DNA from: Veillonella ratti
GTDB lineage: Bacteria > Bacillota > Negativicutes > Veillonellales > Veillonellaceae
Direction: 5' to 3'
Length of the DNA: 64,000 bases
Assembly (NCBI RefSeq): GCF_003992115.1
Contig: NZ_RQUX01000001.1
Span: forward strand, 124,001-188,000
The notes beneath the pieces are model-generated. The model ran no database searches. It worked only from the letters and a program-made list of their open reading frames with translations, and was not told the DNA's origin. Of this stretch, positions 28,004 through 35,889 are shown in pieces. Numbering within the stretch: position 1 is the first letter of the stretch; every line of letters starts with the position of its first letter. The translations under genes and the position numbers were made by a program.

Positions 28004-28141
28004 TAATAAAACAGCGAGAATGTTCTATGCGAAAAGAAGGCCGTGATTGTGATTTCTAAGGGTCTTTTTTGCTTGCAAAACCAAGCCTTAGAAATTACAT
28101 CACGGCCTTCAACTCACGAAGACATTCTCGCTATTTTATTA
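28004..28141. repeat. Nested hairpin element 3 reaching into the purB stop codon
   Basis: A 20-base outer arm (28004-28023) pairs with 28122-28141 with a single mismatch; the right arm contains the purB stop codon. Inner arms GAAGGCCGTGAT (28036-28047) and ATCACGGCCTTC (28099-28110), then ATTTCTAAGG and CCTTAGAAAT, lead to an apical TTTTGC-TT-GCAAAA. On the minus strand TTTT follows the inner stem, so it could terminate purB. Confidence 0.72.
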
Positions 28142-29431
28142 TAATCCGAATCTTGCCATAATCGTATCCACATGTCTTAACATACGATGTGGGTCGAAGA
28201 GGTGATCGATTTCTTCATCGGTAAGATATTTTTTAATATCAGCATCGCCTTTTAAGCCGGCTTTGAATTCTTTGCCTTCCAACCAACGAGCCATAGCATG
28301 ACGTTGTACCCAACGATACGCTTCATCACGAACAGCACCTTTGTCTACAAGAGCTGTTAAGATTTGCTGACTGAAGATTAAGCCACCGGTTAATTCCAAG
28401 TTTTTCATCATGTTTTCCGGATATACCAACAATTTGTCGATAACTTTAATAGCCAAGGACAACATGTAATCAACCGTAATCGTGCTATCCGGTAAGATAA
28501 CGCGTTCTACGGAGCTATGGGAAATATCACGTTCATGCCATAAAGCCACGTCTTCCAAAGCAGCCTGAGCATTGCCGCGTACCACACGAGCTAAGCCGCA
28601 GATACGTTCACAAGTAATTGGGTTGCGTTTGTGAGGCATAGCGGAGGAGCCTTTTTGTTTAGGGCTGAAATATTCTTCTGCTTCACGCACTTCCGTACGT
28701 TGTAAGTGACGAATTTCAAGAGCAATTTTATCCAAAGTGCTGGCGATGATTGCCAAAGTGCTGCAAAGTTCAGCATGACGGTCACGTTGAATAACCTGAG
28801 TTGCAATTTTTACCGGTTCCAAACCGAGTTTTTCACACACATATTTTTCAATGAACGGATCGTTAACGGAGTAAGTACCAACGGCGCCGGACATTTTACC
28901 AACGGCTACATTTTTCTTTGCATGTTCCAAACGTTCAATATCACGTTCAATTTCAGCCATCCAGAGGCAAAGTTTCAAGCCGAAAGTAGTAGGTTCACCA
29001 TGAATACCATGAGTACGACCAACCATTGGAGTGTATTTAAATTCAGCGGCACGGCGACGAAGTACATCGCGGAACTGATGCAAGTCTTCCAAAATAATGT
29101 CGCAAGCCTGTTTCATCATAGCGCCGAGAGCCGTATCTTTTACGTCCGTAGATGTAAGACCGAGGTGAATGTATTTAGCTTCTTCGCCAACGTATTCACC
29201 GACAGCGGTTACGAAAGAAATAATATCGTGATTCGTTTCTTTTTCAATTTCATGAATTCGTTCTACATCAAAGTTCGCTTTTTCACGGATAACCTTAGCC
29301 GCTTCTTTAGGGATAATACCCAATTCAGCCTGTGCTTCACAAGCTAAGATTTCTACTTCCAACATTTGGTCAAATTCGTTGCGTTCGCTCCAAATATGGC
29401 CCATTTTTTCTCTTGTATACCGTTGAATCAT
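28139..29431 (-). CDS. purB: Adenylosuccinate lyase
   Basis: A 430-residue fumarase/aspartase-superfamily lyase that releases fumarate in two steps of AMP and IMP synthesis. Visible motifs are HLGLTSTDVKDTA, GRTHGIHGEPTTFG and the signature loop GSSAMPHKRNPI. Length is normal. A promoter lies directly upstream and a hairpin array follows the stop. Confidence 0.96.
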   Translation of the reverse strand: MIQRYTREKMGHIWSERNEFDQMLEVEILACEAQAELGIIPKEAAKVIREKANFDVERIHEIEKETNHDIISFVTAVGEYVGEEAKYIHLGLTSTDVKDTALGAMMKQACDIILEDLHQFRDVLRRRAAEFKYTPMVGRTHGIHGEPTTFGLKLCLWMAEIERDIERLEHAKKNVAVGKMSGAVGTYSVNDPFIEKYVCEKLGLEPVKIATQVIQRDRHAELCSTLAIIASTLDKIALEIRHLQRTEVREAEEYFSPKQKGSSAMPHKRNPITCERICGLARVVRGNAQAALEDVALWHERDISHSSVERVILPDSTITVDYMLSLAIKVIDKLLVYPENMMKNLELTGGLIFSQQILTALVDKGAVRDEAYRWVQRHAMARWLEGKEFKAGLKGDADIKKYLTDEEIDHLFDPHRMLRHVDTIMARFGL

Positions 29432-29473
29432 GTGTCTTTAACCTCCATCGAAATGACTGAATATTACTCTTTC

Positions 29474-29550
29474 ATTTTAACATAGTAAAAAATAAGGGTC
29501 AATAAACTTTACCGAACGTTAATGCTTATTTTAAGCAAAATATTCGGGTT
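29474..29550 (-). promoter_or_regulatory. purB promoter with upstream PurBox-like inverted pair
   Basis: TTGACC (29497-29502) and TAAAAT (29474-29479) are 17 bases apart on the minus strand. Just upstream, TTTACCGAACGTT (plus, from 29508) and AAACCCGAATATT (minus, ending near 29540) face each other around TGCTTATTTTAAGCA. Both resemble the AWWWCCGAACWWT box of the Bacillus PurR regulator, though each has mismatches. Confidence 0.6.
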
Positions 29551-29607
29551 TATGTCTGCTAATATAATACTGCTCATCAATAGCTACTTCCCAATTAATC
29601 ACATCCA

Positions 29608-30525
29608 CTACTGCTGTTTGTAAAAATAAACAATCTTCGTGCCCGCTTTATTCACGGCCGCACCGGTTACGTATGCATGATTAAATGTCGTCCCTACGCT
29701 AAAAATATAGTAGGTATAGGAATCATCCAAGTTCACCATATTGTAATTATACGAATAATAGCCTAATAGTTGCTGCTGAGCTTTTTTATTCGTGTCATTA
29801 TCGAATAACTGATCCGTTACATAATTTTCGCTATTTACTGATGTTACATCGATAATATCACTCCAGAAATCACGCCACGGTCCAAGATTCTTTAGTTCAG
29901 GCGTTGTCACGATTTTGTAACCAGGTAATAATTCGCGTAAACTGTCGGCAAATTGCATGTCTGAATTAGGCTCCATTTTTACATAAACCGAACGACTATC
30001 TGTTAAATTAGTCTGCATAATCGCTAACTTAAGCGCTTCCCCGATATACGGTGCCATTTCGGAAGCCGTACCGGTAAAACTAACCTGCGCTTCTCCACCG
30101 GCTTTTATAAATTGCGGAATATAAAACACGGATACATTGTTGGCAAAGGACGGAATCCGTTTTGGGAAGCCGTCAAAATTCGGCACTAAATCATATTTCG
30201 ATGCATCTGTCATAGGGAAAGCTACCCGTAAGGCTTGTTCTTTATACAAAGAATTACTTTCATTCGTGAGCACCGTCTTAGCACCCGATGCCGGCATAAA
30301 CGCTTCTAACACCTGTTTTGGTATGCCTCGGTTCACATAAGGTGATCCTGCATTAACAGCTTCCTGAGTCGCATAATTAACAATGGCTGCCAAATCTTTG
30401 TCGCTCCCTGAAAGCGCTGTGGTGCCATTAGCTGTGGCGGCACTATTACCGGCGCCCAACACAGTCACCATGGCCAAACCGGCCAAAACAAGGAATGCTT
30501 TCTTTTTCATATTAAACATTGTCAT
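29608..30525 (-). CDS. Secreted protein of unknown function
   Basis: A 305-residue protein with a clear signal peptide: MKKKAFLVLAGLAMVTVLGA followed by an Ala/Thr-rich cleavage region near residue 32. The mature part is mixed alpha/beta in composition, with Tyr-rich stretches near the C-terminus (LGYYSYNYNMVNLDDSYTYY). I do not recognise a domain. The start at 30525 has GGAGG eight bases upstream. Surface or periplasmic location is likely. Confidence 0.75.
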   Translation of the reverse strand: MTMFNMKKKAFLVLAGLAMVTVLGAGNSAATANGTTALSGSDKDLAAIVNYATQEAVNAGSPYVNRGIPKQVLEAFMPASGAKTVLTNESNSLYKEQALRVAFPMTDASKYDLVPNFDGFPKRIPSFANNVSVFYIPQFIKAGGEAQVSFTGTASEMAPYIGEALKLAIMQTNLTDSRSVYVKMEPNSDMQFADSLRELLPGYKIVTTPELKNLGPWRDFWSDIIDVTSVNSENYVTDQLFDNDTNKKAQQQLLGYYSYNYNMVNLDDSYTYYIFSVGTTFNHAYVTGAAVNKAGTKIVYFYKQQ

Positions 30526-30651
30526 ATATCATGCCTCCATATGAAACTAAAAATATAAGACATAAGAACTCTTTTATATATTTTTATTATAACTTAAATA
30601 CAATACAGCTGCCTATACTAAAGAGCACTCTATTTCAATTTTTTTCAATAT

Positions 30652-30692
30652 AAAAAACGGTGTAACCTGTTTAAACCAGATTACACCGTTTT
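30652..30692 (-). terminator. Intrinsic terminator after the DUF1659-like gene (bidirectional)
   Basis: Stem AACGGTGTAA(T/C)CTG / CAGGTTACACCGTT with loop TTTAAA, T-runs on both strands. It separates the small-protein pair from the secreted protein gene. Confidence 0.88.
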
Positions 30693-30789
30693 ATTTATAT
30701 TATTTCCGTAAAATCACACAGATTATTTTACTAAAATCACTCGGATTTTATATCGCCGCTACTTGTCCGGTAGCCCCACAGCCAAAGTC

Positions 30790-31002
30790 TTAAGCCTGAG
30801 GCGTCATGGTTGTAGTTTCTACGCGAACCACATCTTTGTACGGATAAGCACAAAGTTCGGCCATAGCTTGGCCCACTTCTTCAAAATCCGCATTGCTAAG
30901 TTCCGGATTAACATTACCGATGCTTACGGATTTTACTTTATTATCGCCTAAATCTAAACGAATCTGAATTTTTACTACTTCTTTTACTGTTGCGTCTGCC
31001 AT
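30790..31002 (-). CDS. DUF1659-like small protein
   Basis: A 70-residue protein with AGGAGG before the ATG. VVKIQIRLDLGDNKVKSVSI followed by an EEVGQAMAELCAYPYKDVVRVE helix-strand resembles DUF1659 proteins of Firmicutes, of unknown function, which often lie next to a DUF2922 gene, as here. The assignment is by pattern memory. Confidence 0.62.
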   Translation of the reverse strand: MADATVKEVVKIQIRLDLGDNKVKSVSIGNVNPELSNADFEEVGQAMAELCAYPYKDVVRVETTTMTPQA

Positions 31003-31125
31003 AATTAGCCTCCTATATATTTATACTAATAATACGTAATACTTTAACCTCATATCCTGCTATCCGAATATATCTAATCTTGCAAGATACCCTGCAGCTG
31101 AGACATATCGTTTGGTGACCGCTGA

Positions 31126-31368
31126 TTAGTCAACCAATTGGGCACTGGTATTTTCTACCATAAAAGCGCCTTTATAGCCGGTTAAAATTTTACCTTTGGC
31201 GCTGGTCATAAAACGTTTGGCAATCAACAAATTTGCCACTGTTTCGGCTGCAGTGCGACTTACATCCGCTTTAGGTACACTGATGCGCACCGTAGTTTCT
31301 TTTAATTCATCATCTAAAAATACAAGTTGTAATTCTTTTTTCAAAACATTCATAGTTCCTGTAGCCAT
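31126..31368 (-). CDS. DUF2922-like small protein
   Basis: An 80-residue protein with AGGAGG five bases before the ATG. KELQLVFLDDELKETTVRIS and the C-terminal ILTGYKGAFMVENTSAQLVD resemble DUF2922. It precedes the DUF1659-like gene by 123 bases and probably shares its transcript, which would end at 30652-30692. Function unknown for the family. Confidence 0.62.
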   Translation of the reverse strand: MATGTMNVLKKELQLVFLDDELKETTVRISVPKADVSRTAAETVANLLIAKRFMTSAKGKILTGYKGAFMVENTSAQLVD

Positions 31369-31556
31369 AGTTGCCTCCTAAAGTTAAAACCGTCCGATGC
31401 CCCATGTATGTATGCCAAAAAATCATACATCAAACAGAGCCCTTCATTTTGTCCATATTACTGAAAAGTACATGTACCATTGAGTTTCTCATCATTCTCA
31501 TTGACCGTTTGCAAACGTCATAAGCAAGTCATCATTTCTTGTGAACCCGCTTACAC

Positions 31557-31587
31557 CCTATACATTCTCACAACTTTAAAATGTCAA
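31557..31587 (-). promoter_or_regulatory. Promoter of the DUF2922/DUF1659-like pair
   Basis: TTGACA (31582-31587) with TGTATA 17 bases or TATAGG 19 bases downstream on the minus strand. It gives a leader of about 190 bases in which I see only a small CGTTTGCAAACG palindrome. Confidence 0.6.
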
Positions 31588-31684
31588 GTCATTAAATTCC
31601 ACCAACCGAAATCTTCATTCATCATATGCAAAAAATTCAATACAGATTGACATTTCCCTCTTTCTTTTCACCGTCGGAAAATAG

Positions 31685-31887
31685 TATAATGAGGTGTATC
31701 TTGTATATGATAACTAATATCATATACAAGATATTGATTTATAATACAACTCATCGATAGTACCAAATAGATGTATTTAGAGGGTATGAGTGTATCAACG
31801 GCTTACGTAAATACAGTGAAGTCACTGTTTGCGAGCCATATTTTTATGTGTAAATGTAGTACTTTGTAACGGGAAGGAACCTTATTC
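31685..31887 (+). promoter_or_regulatory. nrdA promoter, long palindrome and structured leader
   Basis: TATAAT at 31685-31690 has no good -35 at 17 bases; a TTGACA lies too far upstream (31647). Directly downstream, ATCTTGTATATGATA (31698-31712) and TATCATATACAAGAT (31718-31732) are perfect 15-base inverted arms, a strong operator candidate. The leader then holds GTATTTA..TAAATAC arms and the perfect hairpin CAGTGA-AG-TCACTG near 31818-31831. NrdR is the usual regulator of such genes, but the palindrome does not obviously match its consensus. Confidence 0.55.
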
Positions 31888-34173
31888 ATGGCTATTATGA
31901 TTAAAAAACGAGACGGCCATTACGAACCGCTCTCGGTAGAAAAAACTAAAAAGATGATTGCCTTCGCATGCTTGGGGCTTGAAAGCTGCGATCCTATCGA
32001 ACTCGAAATGGACTCCAAATTACAGTTCGTTGACGGCATGAGCACCAAAGAAATTCAGAAGATTTTGGTGCAAACTGCAATCGAAAAAGTTATCCAAAAA
32101 GTAGACGACGGTTATGGCAACATGGTTAACCGCATGAACCAGGATTGGCAGTTTGTGGCAGCCCGCCTGTTCCTTTTCGACTTATATAAAGAAGCGGCCA
32201 TCCAACGCAAATACAAAGCGTTCGGTTACGGCAACTTCCCTGCATTAGTAAAAAAATTAGTAGAAGCTAAGCGCTATGCGGACTTCTTCCTCACCCAATA
32301 CACCGAAGAAGAACTTGAAGAATTAGGGGACTACATCAAACCTAAACGAGACTATCTCTTCAACTATGAAGGCATTAAATTGTTGGCCGATCGTTACCTC
32401 GTAAAAGGTTACGACAAAGAAGTGTATGAATTGCCGCAAGAACGTTTCATGGCGATTGCTATGCACCTTGCCCTCATCGAAGGGGATCGCAAAGTAGAAT
32501 TCGCTAAAAAATTCTACGACTTAATGAGCGAATTAAAAATGACCACCGCTACGCCAACCTTGGCCAATGCGGGGACGCCGTTCCATCAGCTCAGCAGCTG
32601 CTTTATCTCCGGCGTTGACGATAACCTTTGGTCCATTTACGACGTAAACAGCAAATTCTCCCGCGTATCCAAACACGGCGGTGCCCTCGGTATTTACATG
32701 GGTAAAGTGCGTGCCTTGAACAGTGATATTCGCGGTTACAAAAACTCCTCCGGCGGCGTTATCCCTTGGGTTCGTCTTTACAATGATACAGCCGTAGCCG
32801 TAGATCAGCTTGGCAAACGTAAAGGTGGCGCTACCGTAACACTTGATATTTGGCATAAAGACTTCTACGAATTCGTAGAACTTCGTACCAACAACGGCGA
32901 CGATCGTCGTAAAGCTCACGATATTTTCCCTGCCATTGCTATTCCGGACATCTTCATGGAACGTTTATTGGCTCGTGAAAACTTCAGCCTCTTCGATCCA
33001 CATGAAGTGCAGCAGGTTATGGGCTTTAACTTGGAAGATTTTTACGATGAAGACGAAAACAACAAAGCTTTCACCGAACATTATCTTCTTTGCGAAAACA
33101 ATCCGGATCTTCACCCAATCCAGGTCAGCGCTTTGGATATGATGAAAAAAATCATGCGCAGTGCCGTAGAAACCGGTACGCCGTTTATTTTCTTCCGCGA
33201 CACAGCGAACCGCGCCAACCCGAACAAACACGCAGGCATGATTTATGCCTCCAACTTGTGCCACGAAATCGCGCAAAACGTTGGTTTCACCAACCTTAGC
33301 GAAGAAGTGATTAATCCGGATGGCAGCATCACGACTAAAACGGTGACCGGCGACATGGTAACATGTAACCTTAACTCCATTAACCTCGGTCGAATTACCG
33401 ACGAAGAATTGGAGGCTAATGTAGCCCTTCAGATTCGCATGCTCGACAATGTTATTTCCATCAACCAGTTCCCGGTACCGGAAGCTAAGATGACCAGCGA
33501 AAAATACCGTGCCATCGGCCTCGGTACGAGCGGTTACCACCACTACTTGGTGCGTCATCAGATTCAGTGGGAATCGGAAGAACACATTGAAACAGCGGAT
33601 AAATTATTTGAAAACATTGCCTACTACGCAATTAAAGCATCCATGGAACTAGCTAAAGAAAAAGGCGCCTACCCTGCCTTCAAAGGTTCCGAATGGGAAA
33701 CCGGTGCTTACTTCGAGCGCCGCGGTTATACATCCGAACGTTGGCAACAATTGCGCAAAGATGTAGCTAAATACGGTATGCGCAACGGTTACCTCATGGC
33801 GATTGCCCCAACCGGCAGTACCTCCAATATCGCTAACACCACAGCCGGTATCGACCCTATTTTCAAAAAATTCTTCATCGAAGAAAAGAAAGGCAGCTTC
33901 ACTCCGAAAACGGCCCCTGATCTCGATAACTCCACGTTCTGGCTCTACAAAGAAGCTCACACGATTGACCAACAATGGAGTATTCGTGCCTGTGCTGCCC
34001 GCCAACGTCACATTGACCAAGCGCAATCTTTCAACTTGTACATTACACCGCAAGTTAAGGCCAAAGAAATCCTCAACCTTTATGTGGAAGCATACAAACA
34101 AGGTGTTAAAACAATTTACTACATCCGCAATCAGTCCCTCGAAATGGACGAATGCACCAGCTGTTCTTCCTGA
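31888..34173 (+). CDS. nrdA: Ribonucleoside-diphosphate reductase, large subunit (class I)
   Basis: A 761-residue catalytic subunit that reduces ribonucleotides to deoxyribonucleotides. Residues 5-95 form an ATP-cone (IKKRDGHYEPLSVEKTKKMI), the allosteric activity site. Catalytic motifs: LSSCFIS for the redox-active cysteine, ASNLCHEI for the Asn-Cys-Glu radical site, and the C-terminal ECTSCSS cysteine pair that passes electrons from thioredoxin. AAGGA lies nine to ten bases before the ATG. nrdB follows after a 190-base structured spacer. Confidence 0.96.
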   Translation: MAIMIKKRDGHYEPLSVEKTKKMIAFACLGLESCDPIELEMDSKLQFVDGMSTKEIQKILVQTAIEKVIQKVDDGYGNMVNRMNQDWQFVAARLFLFDLYKEAAIQRKYKAFGYGNFPALVKKLVEAKRYADFFLTQYTEEELEELGDYIKPKRDYLFNYEGIKLLADRYLVKGYDKEVYELPQERFMAIAMHLALIEGDRKVEFAKKFYDLMSELKMTTATPTLANAGTPFHQLSSCFISGVDDNLWSIYDVNSKFSRVSKHGGALGIYMGKVRALNSDIRGYKNSSGGVIPWVRLYNDTAVAVDQLGKRKGGATVTLDIWHKDFYEFVELRTNNGDDRRKAHDIFPAIAIPDIFMERLLARENFSLFDPHEVQQVMGFNLEDFYDEDENNKAFTEHYLLCENNPDLHPIQVSALDMMKKIMRSAVETGTPFIFFRDTANRANPNKHAGMIYASNLCHEIAQNVGFTNLSEEVINPDGSITTKTVTGDMVTCNLNSINLGRITDEELEANVALQIRMLDNVISINQFPVPEAKMTSEKYRAIGLGTSGYHHYLVRHQIQWESEEHIETADKLFENIAYYAIKASMELAKEKGAYPAFKGSEWETGAYFERRGYTSERWQQLRKDVAKYGMRNGYLMAIAPTGSTSNIANTTAGIDPIFKKFFIEEKKGSFTPKTAPDLDNSTFWLYKEAHTIDQQWSIRACAARQRHIDQAQSFNLYITPQVKAKEILNLYVEAYKQGVKTIYYIRNQSLEMDECTSCSS

Positions 34174-34189
34174 TTTAAATTAAAACAAT

Positions 34190-34312
34190 AAGCGGTTTAG
34201 TGACCGGCAGTCATACGAACACCATAAAGCTTCAATTAAACGATGTTTTGCAACGGTTCGACAGCAATATATGACTGCCGGTTAGCCGTAAATTTCATAT
34301 GTTTAACCGCTT
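34190..34312 (+). repeat. Nested inverted repeat in the nrdA-nrdB spacer
   Basis: Outer arms AAGCGGTT (34190-34197) and AACCGCTT (34305-34312) enclose perfect inner arms ACCGGCAGTCATA (34203-34215) and TATGACTGCCGGT (34270-34282) around a 54-base loop. No T-run follows, so it is not a plain terminator. It may set the nrdA:nrdB mRNA ratio through processing or stability; this is inferred. Confidence 0.75.
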
Positions 34313-34363
34313 TAATATGCTATACTAAAGACAACAACTTATATAGAAAGGGTGAATGTCATT

Positions 34364-35392
34364 ATGGATAAAAAATTTATTTTTAACGAACATGGCGAGC
34401 GCGGCACGGAAAGCATGATTGGTGGCAATACGACCAACTTGCGCGAATGGAACCGCATCAAATATGACTGGGCAACGCAGATGTACCGTACCATGCTCAA
34501 CAACTTCTGGATTCCGGAAGAAATTTCGCTGAACGAAGATATCAAACAATTTCCGTTCTTGACCGACAGCGAACGCCGTGCGTTTGACAAAATTATTTCC
34601 TTCCTCAATTTCCTTGATTCGATTCAAAGTGAAAATTTACCCAACTTAAGCCGCTATATCACAGCTGCCGAAGTGGCATCATTGCTTAACATTCAGGCAT
34701 TCCAAGAAGAAATTCACGCCCAAAGTTACTCCTATATTTTGGACACCGTAACGAATCCGATTACCCGTGACCGTATTTATGACGAATGGCGTACAGATGA
34801 ACACCTCTTGGCACGTAACCGTTTCATCGCCGACATTTACCAACGTTTCAGCGATGATCCGTCGGAACATAATTTGATTCGCACTATCATGGCGAACTAC
34901 ATCTTGGAAGGCATTTATTTCTACTCCGGTTTCAGCTTCTTCTACACCTTGGCGCGCCAGGGCAAGATGACAGCAACTAGTACGATTTTTAAATACATCA
35001 ACCGCGATGAAGTAACTCACCTCGTTTTATTCCAAAACATCATTCGTGAACTTCGCATCGAACGACCTGAATTATTTACGCCTGAATTGGAAGCGGAACT
35101 TACGGATATGCTCCGTCAAGGTACGGAAAACGAAATCGCTTGGGGCCAATACATTACGGATGACAAAATCCTCGGTATCAACAATGTATTGATTGAACGC
35201 TATATCAAATACTTGGCTAATATTCGTTTAGAAGCCATCGGCCTCAAACATCTCTATCCGGACATCAAAGAAAATCCGATGGCTTGGATTGAAAGTTTCT
35301 CCAACCTCAACAGCACTAAAACGGACTTCTTTGAAGCAAAAGTTACGAATTATACCAAAGCAGCCGCATTCGACTTCGACGATTTGGAGTAA
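34364..35392 (+). CDS. nrdB: Ribonucleoside-diphosphate reductase, small subunit (class I)
   Basis: A 342-residue ferritin-like R2 subunit. Metal ligands are visible in FLDSIQ (Asp), QEEIHAQSY (Glu, His), LEGIYFYSGF (Glu) and RDEVTHLVLF (Glu, His). The tyrosine of IHAQSY lies four residues after the ligand histidine, the radical position of class Ia/Ib enzymes, so this is not a tyrosine-less form. The acidic C-terminal tail FDFDDLE is where R2 binds NrdA. ATG at 34364 has AAGGGTG upstream. Confidence 0.95.
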   Translation: MDKKFIFNEHGERGTESMIGGNTTNLREWNRIKYDWATQMYRTMLNNFWIPEEISLNEDIKQFPFLTDSERRAFDKIISFLNFLDSIQSENLPNLSRYITAAEVASLLNIQAFQEEIHAQSYSYILDTVTNPITRDRIYDEWRTDEHLLARNRFIADIYQRFSDDPSEHNLIRTIMANYILEGIYFYSGFSFFYTLARQGKMTATSTIFKYINRDEVTHLVLFQNIIRELRIERPELFTPELEAELTDMLRQGTENEIAWGQYITDDKILGINNVLIERYIKYLANIRLEAIGLKHLYPDIKENPMAWIESFSNLNSTKTDFFEAKVTNYTKAAAFDFDDLE

Positions 35393-35415
35393 TACAGCGC
35401 TACAAACCAAACCAG

Positions 35416-35447
35416 GAAGGCCGGCACCTCGCCGGCTTTTCTTTTTT
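35416..35447 (+). terminator. Intrinsic terminator after nrdB
   Basis: GCCGGC-ACCTC-GCCGGC followed by TTTTCTTTTTT, 25 bases after the nrdB stop. Confidence 0.9.
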
Positions 35448-35545
35448 AGCCAAGCCGTATCCTTACAATAAGCTCAGCAATAAGTCGCATAATCAACTAA
35501 ATAATTAGTTTACCTGAAGTTTACGAATGTTTTGCAAAAAAAGAC

Positions 35546-35574
35546 TTGCCAGAATAGAAACTTAGGTTTATAAT
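35546..35574 (+). promoter_or_regulatory. Promoter of the aromatic (shikimate) operon
   Basis: TTGCCA (35546-35551) and TATAAT (35569-35574) with a 17-base spacer. The start point would be about 25 bases before the leader peptide ATG. Confidence 0.85.
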
Positions 35575-35607
35575 GTTGGCAATCACTTTAAGAGAGGAGC
35601 CAATATT

Positions 35608-35700
35608 ATGAATACCGCTATCAGCACTATGAACAGCCAATACTTCTATTTTTGGTTCTTTATCCAGGCAACGGGTAAAGGACTATTTGGGCTACGCTGA
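35608..35700 (+). CDS. Aromatic operon leader peptide rich in Phe, Tyr and Trp
   Basis: A 30-codon frame with GAGGAG eight bases before ATG: MNTAISTMNSQYFYFWFF then IQATGKGLFGLR and stop. Seven consecutive aromatic codons (Y-F-Y-F-W-F-F) lie at residues 12-18. The gene sits between a strong promoter and a strong terminator upstream of DAHP synthase and the shikimate genes. That is the layout of a ribosome-stalling attenuator such as pheL or trpL: scarcity of aromatic aminoacyl-tRNAs would stall the ribosome and prevent termination. The segment CGGGTA (35672-35677), just after the stall site, can pair with TACCCG in the terminator stem. Confidence 0.87.
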   Translation: MNTAISTMNSQYFYFWFFIQATGKGLFGLR

Positions 35701-35730
35701 TTTCGGTATCATTGTCAGGCTTAGTATAGT

Positions 35731-35770
35731 TAAGGAGCTACCCGTAGTGCACGCGGGTAGCTCCTTTTTT
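35731..35770 (+). terminator. Attenuator terminator upstream of DAHP synthase
   Basis: AAGGAGCTACCCG pairs with CGGGTAGCTCCTT across a short loop (TAGTGCACG), followed by six Ts. It lies 31 bases after the leader peptide stop and 120 bases before the DAHP synthase start. Confidence 0.92.
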
Positions 35771-35889
35771 ACTATCACTTAAAAGTAATTATTGAAAGCA
35801 ACGAAGGTTGTACAAGCAGTAAAGGATTGGAATTTATGAACGAAACCTGTTTTCAAATATTCATAAGTGACGAAAGAGGAGAGATTACT

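Noticed and set aside
27713-28141. CRISPR array
   Set aside because: The elements are palindromic hairpins of differing stem sequence, without identical direct repeats or regular spacers.
31647-31690. TTGACA at 31647 as the -35 of the nrdA promoter
   Set aside because: It is 32 bases from TATAAT, too far for a standard promoter.
32533-34101. Long minus-strand frames opposite nrdA
   Set aside because: They are shadows of a strongly supported gene with no recognisable protein features.
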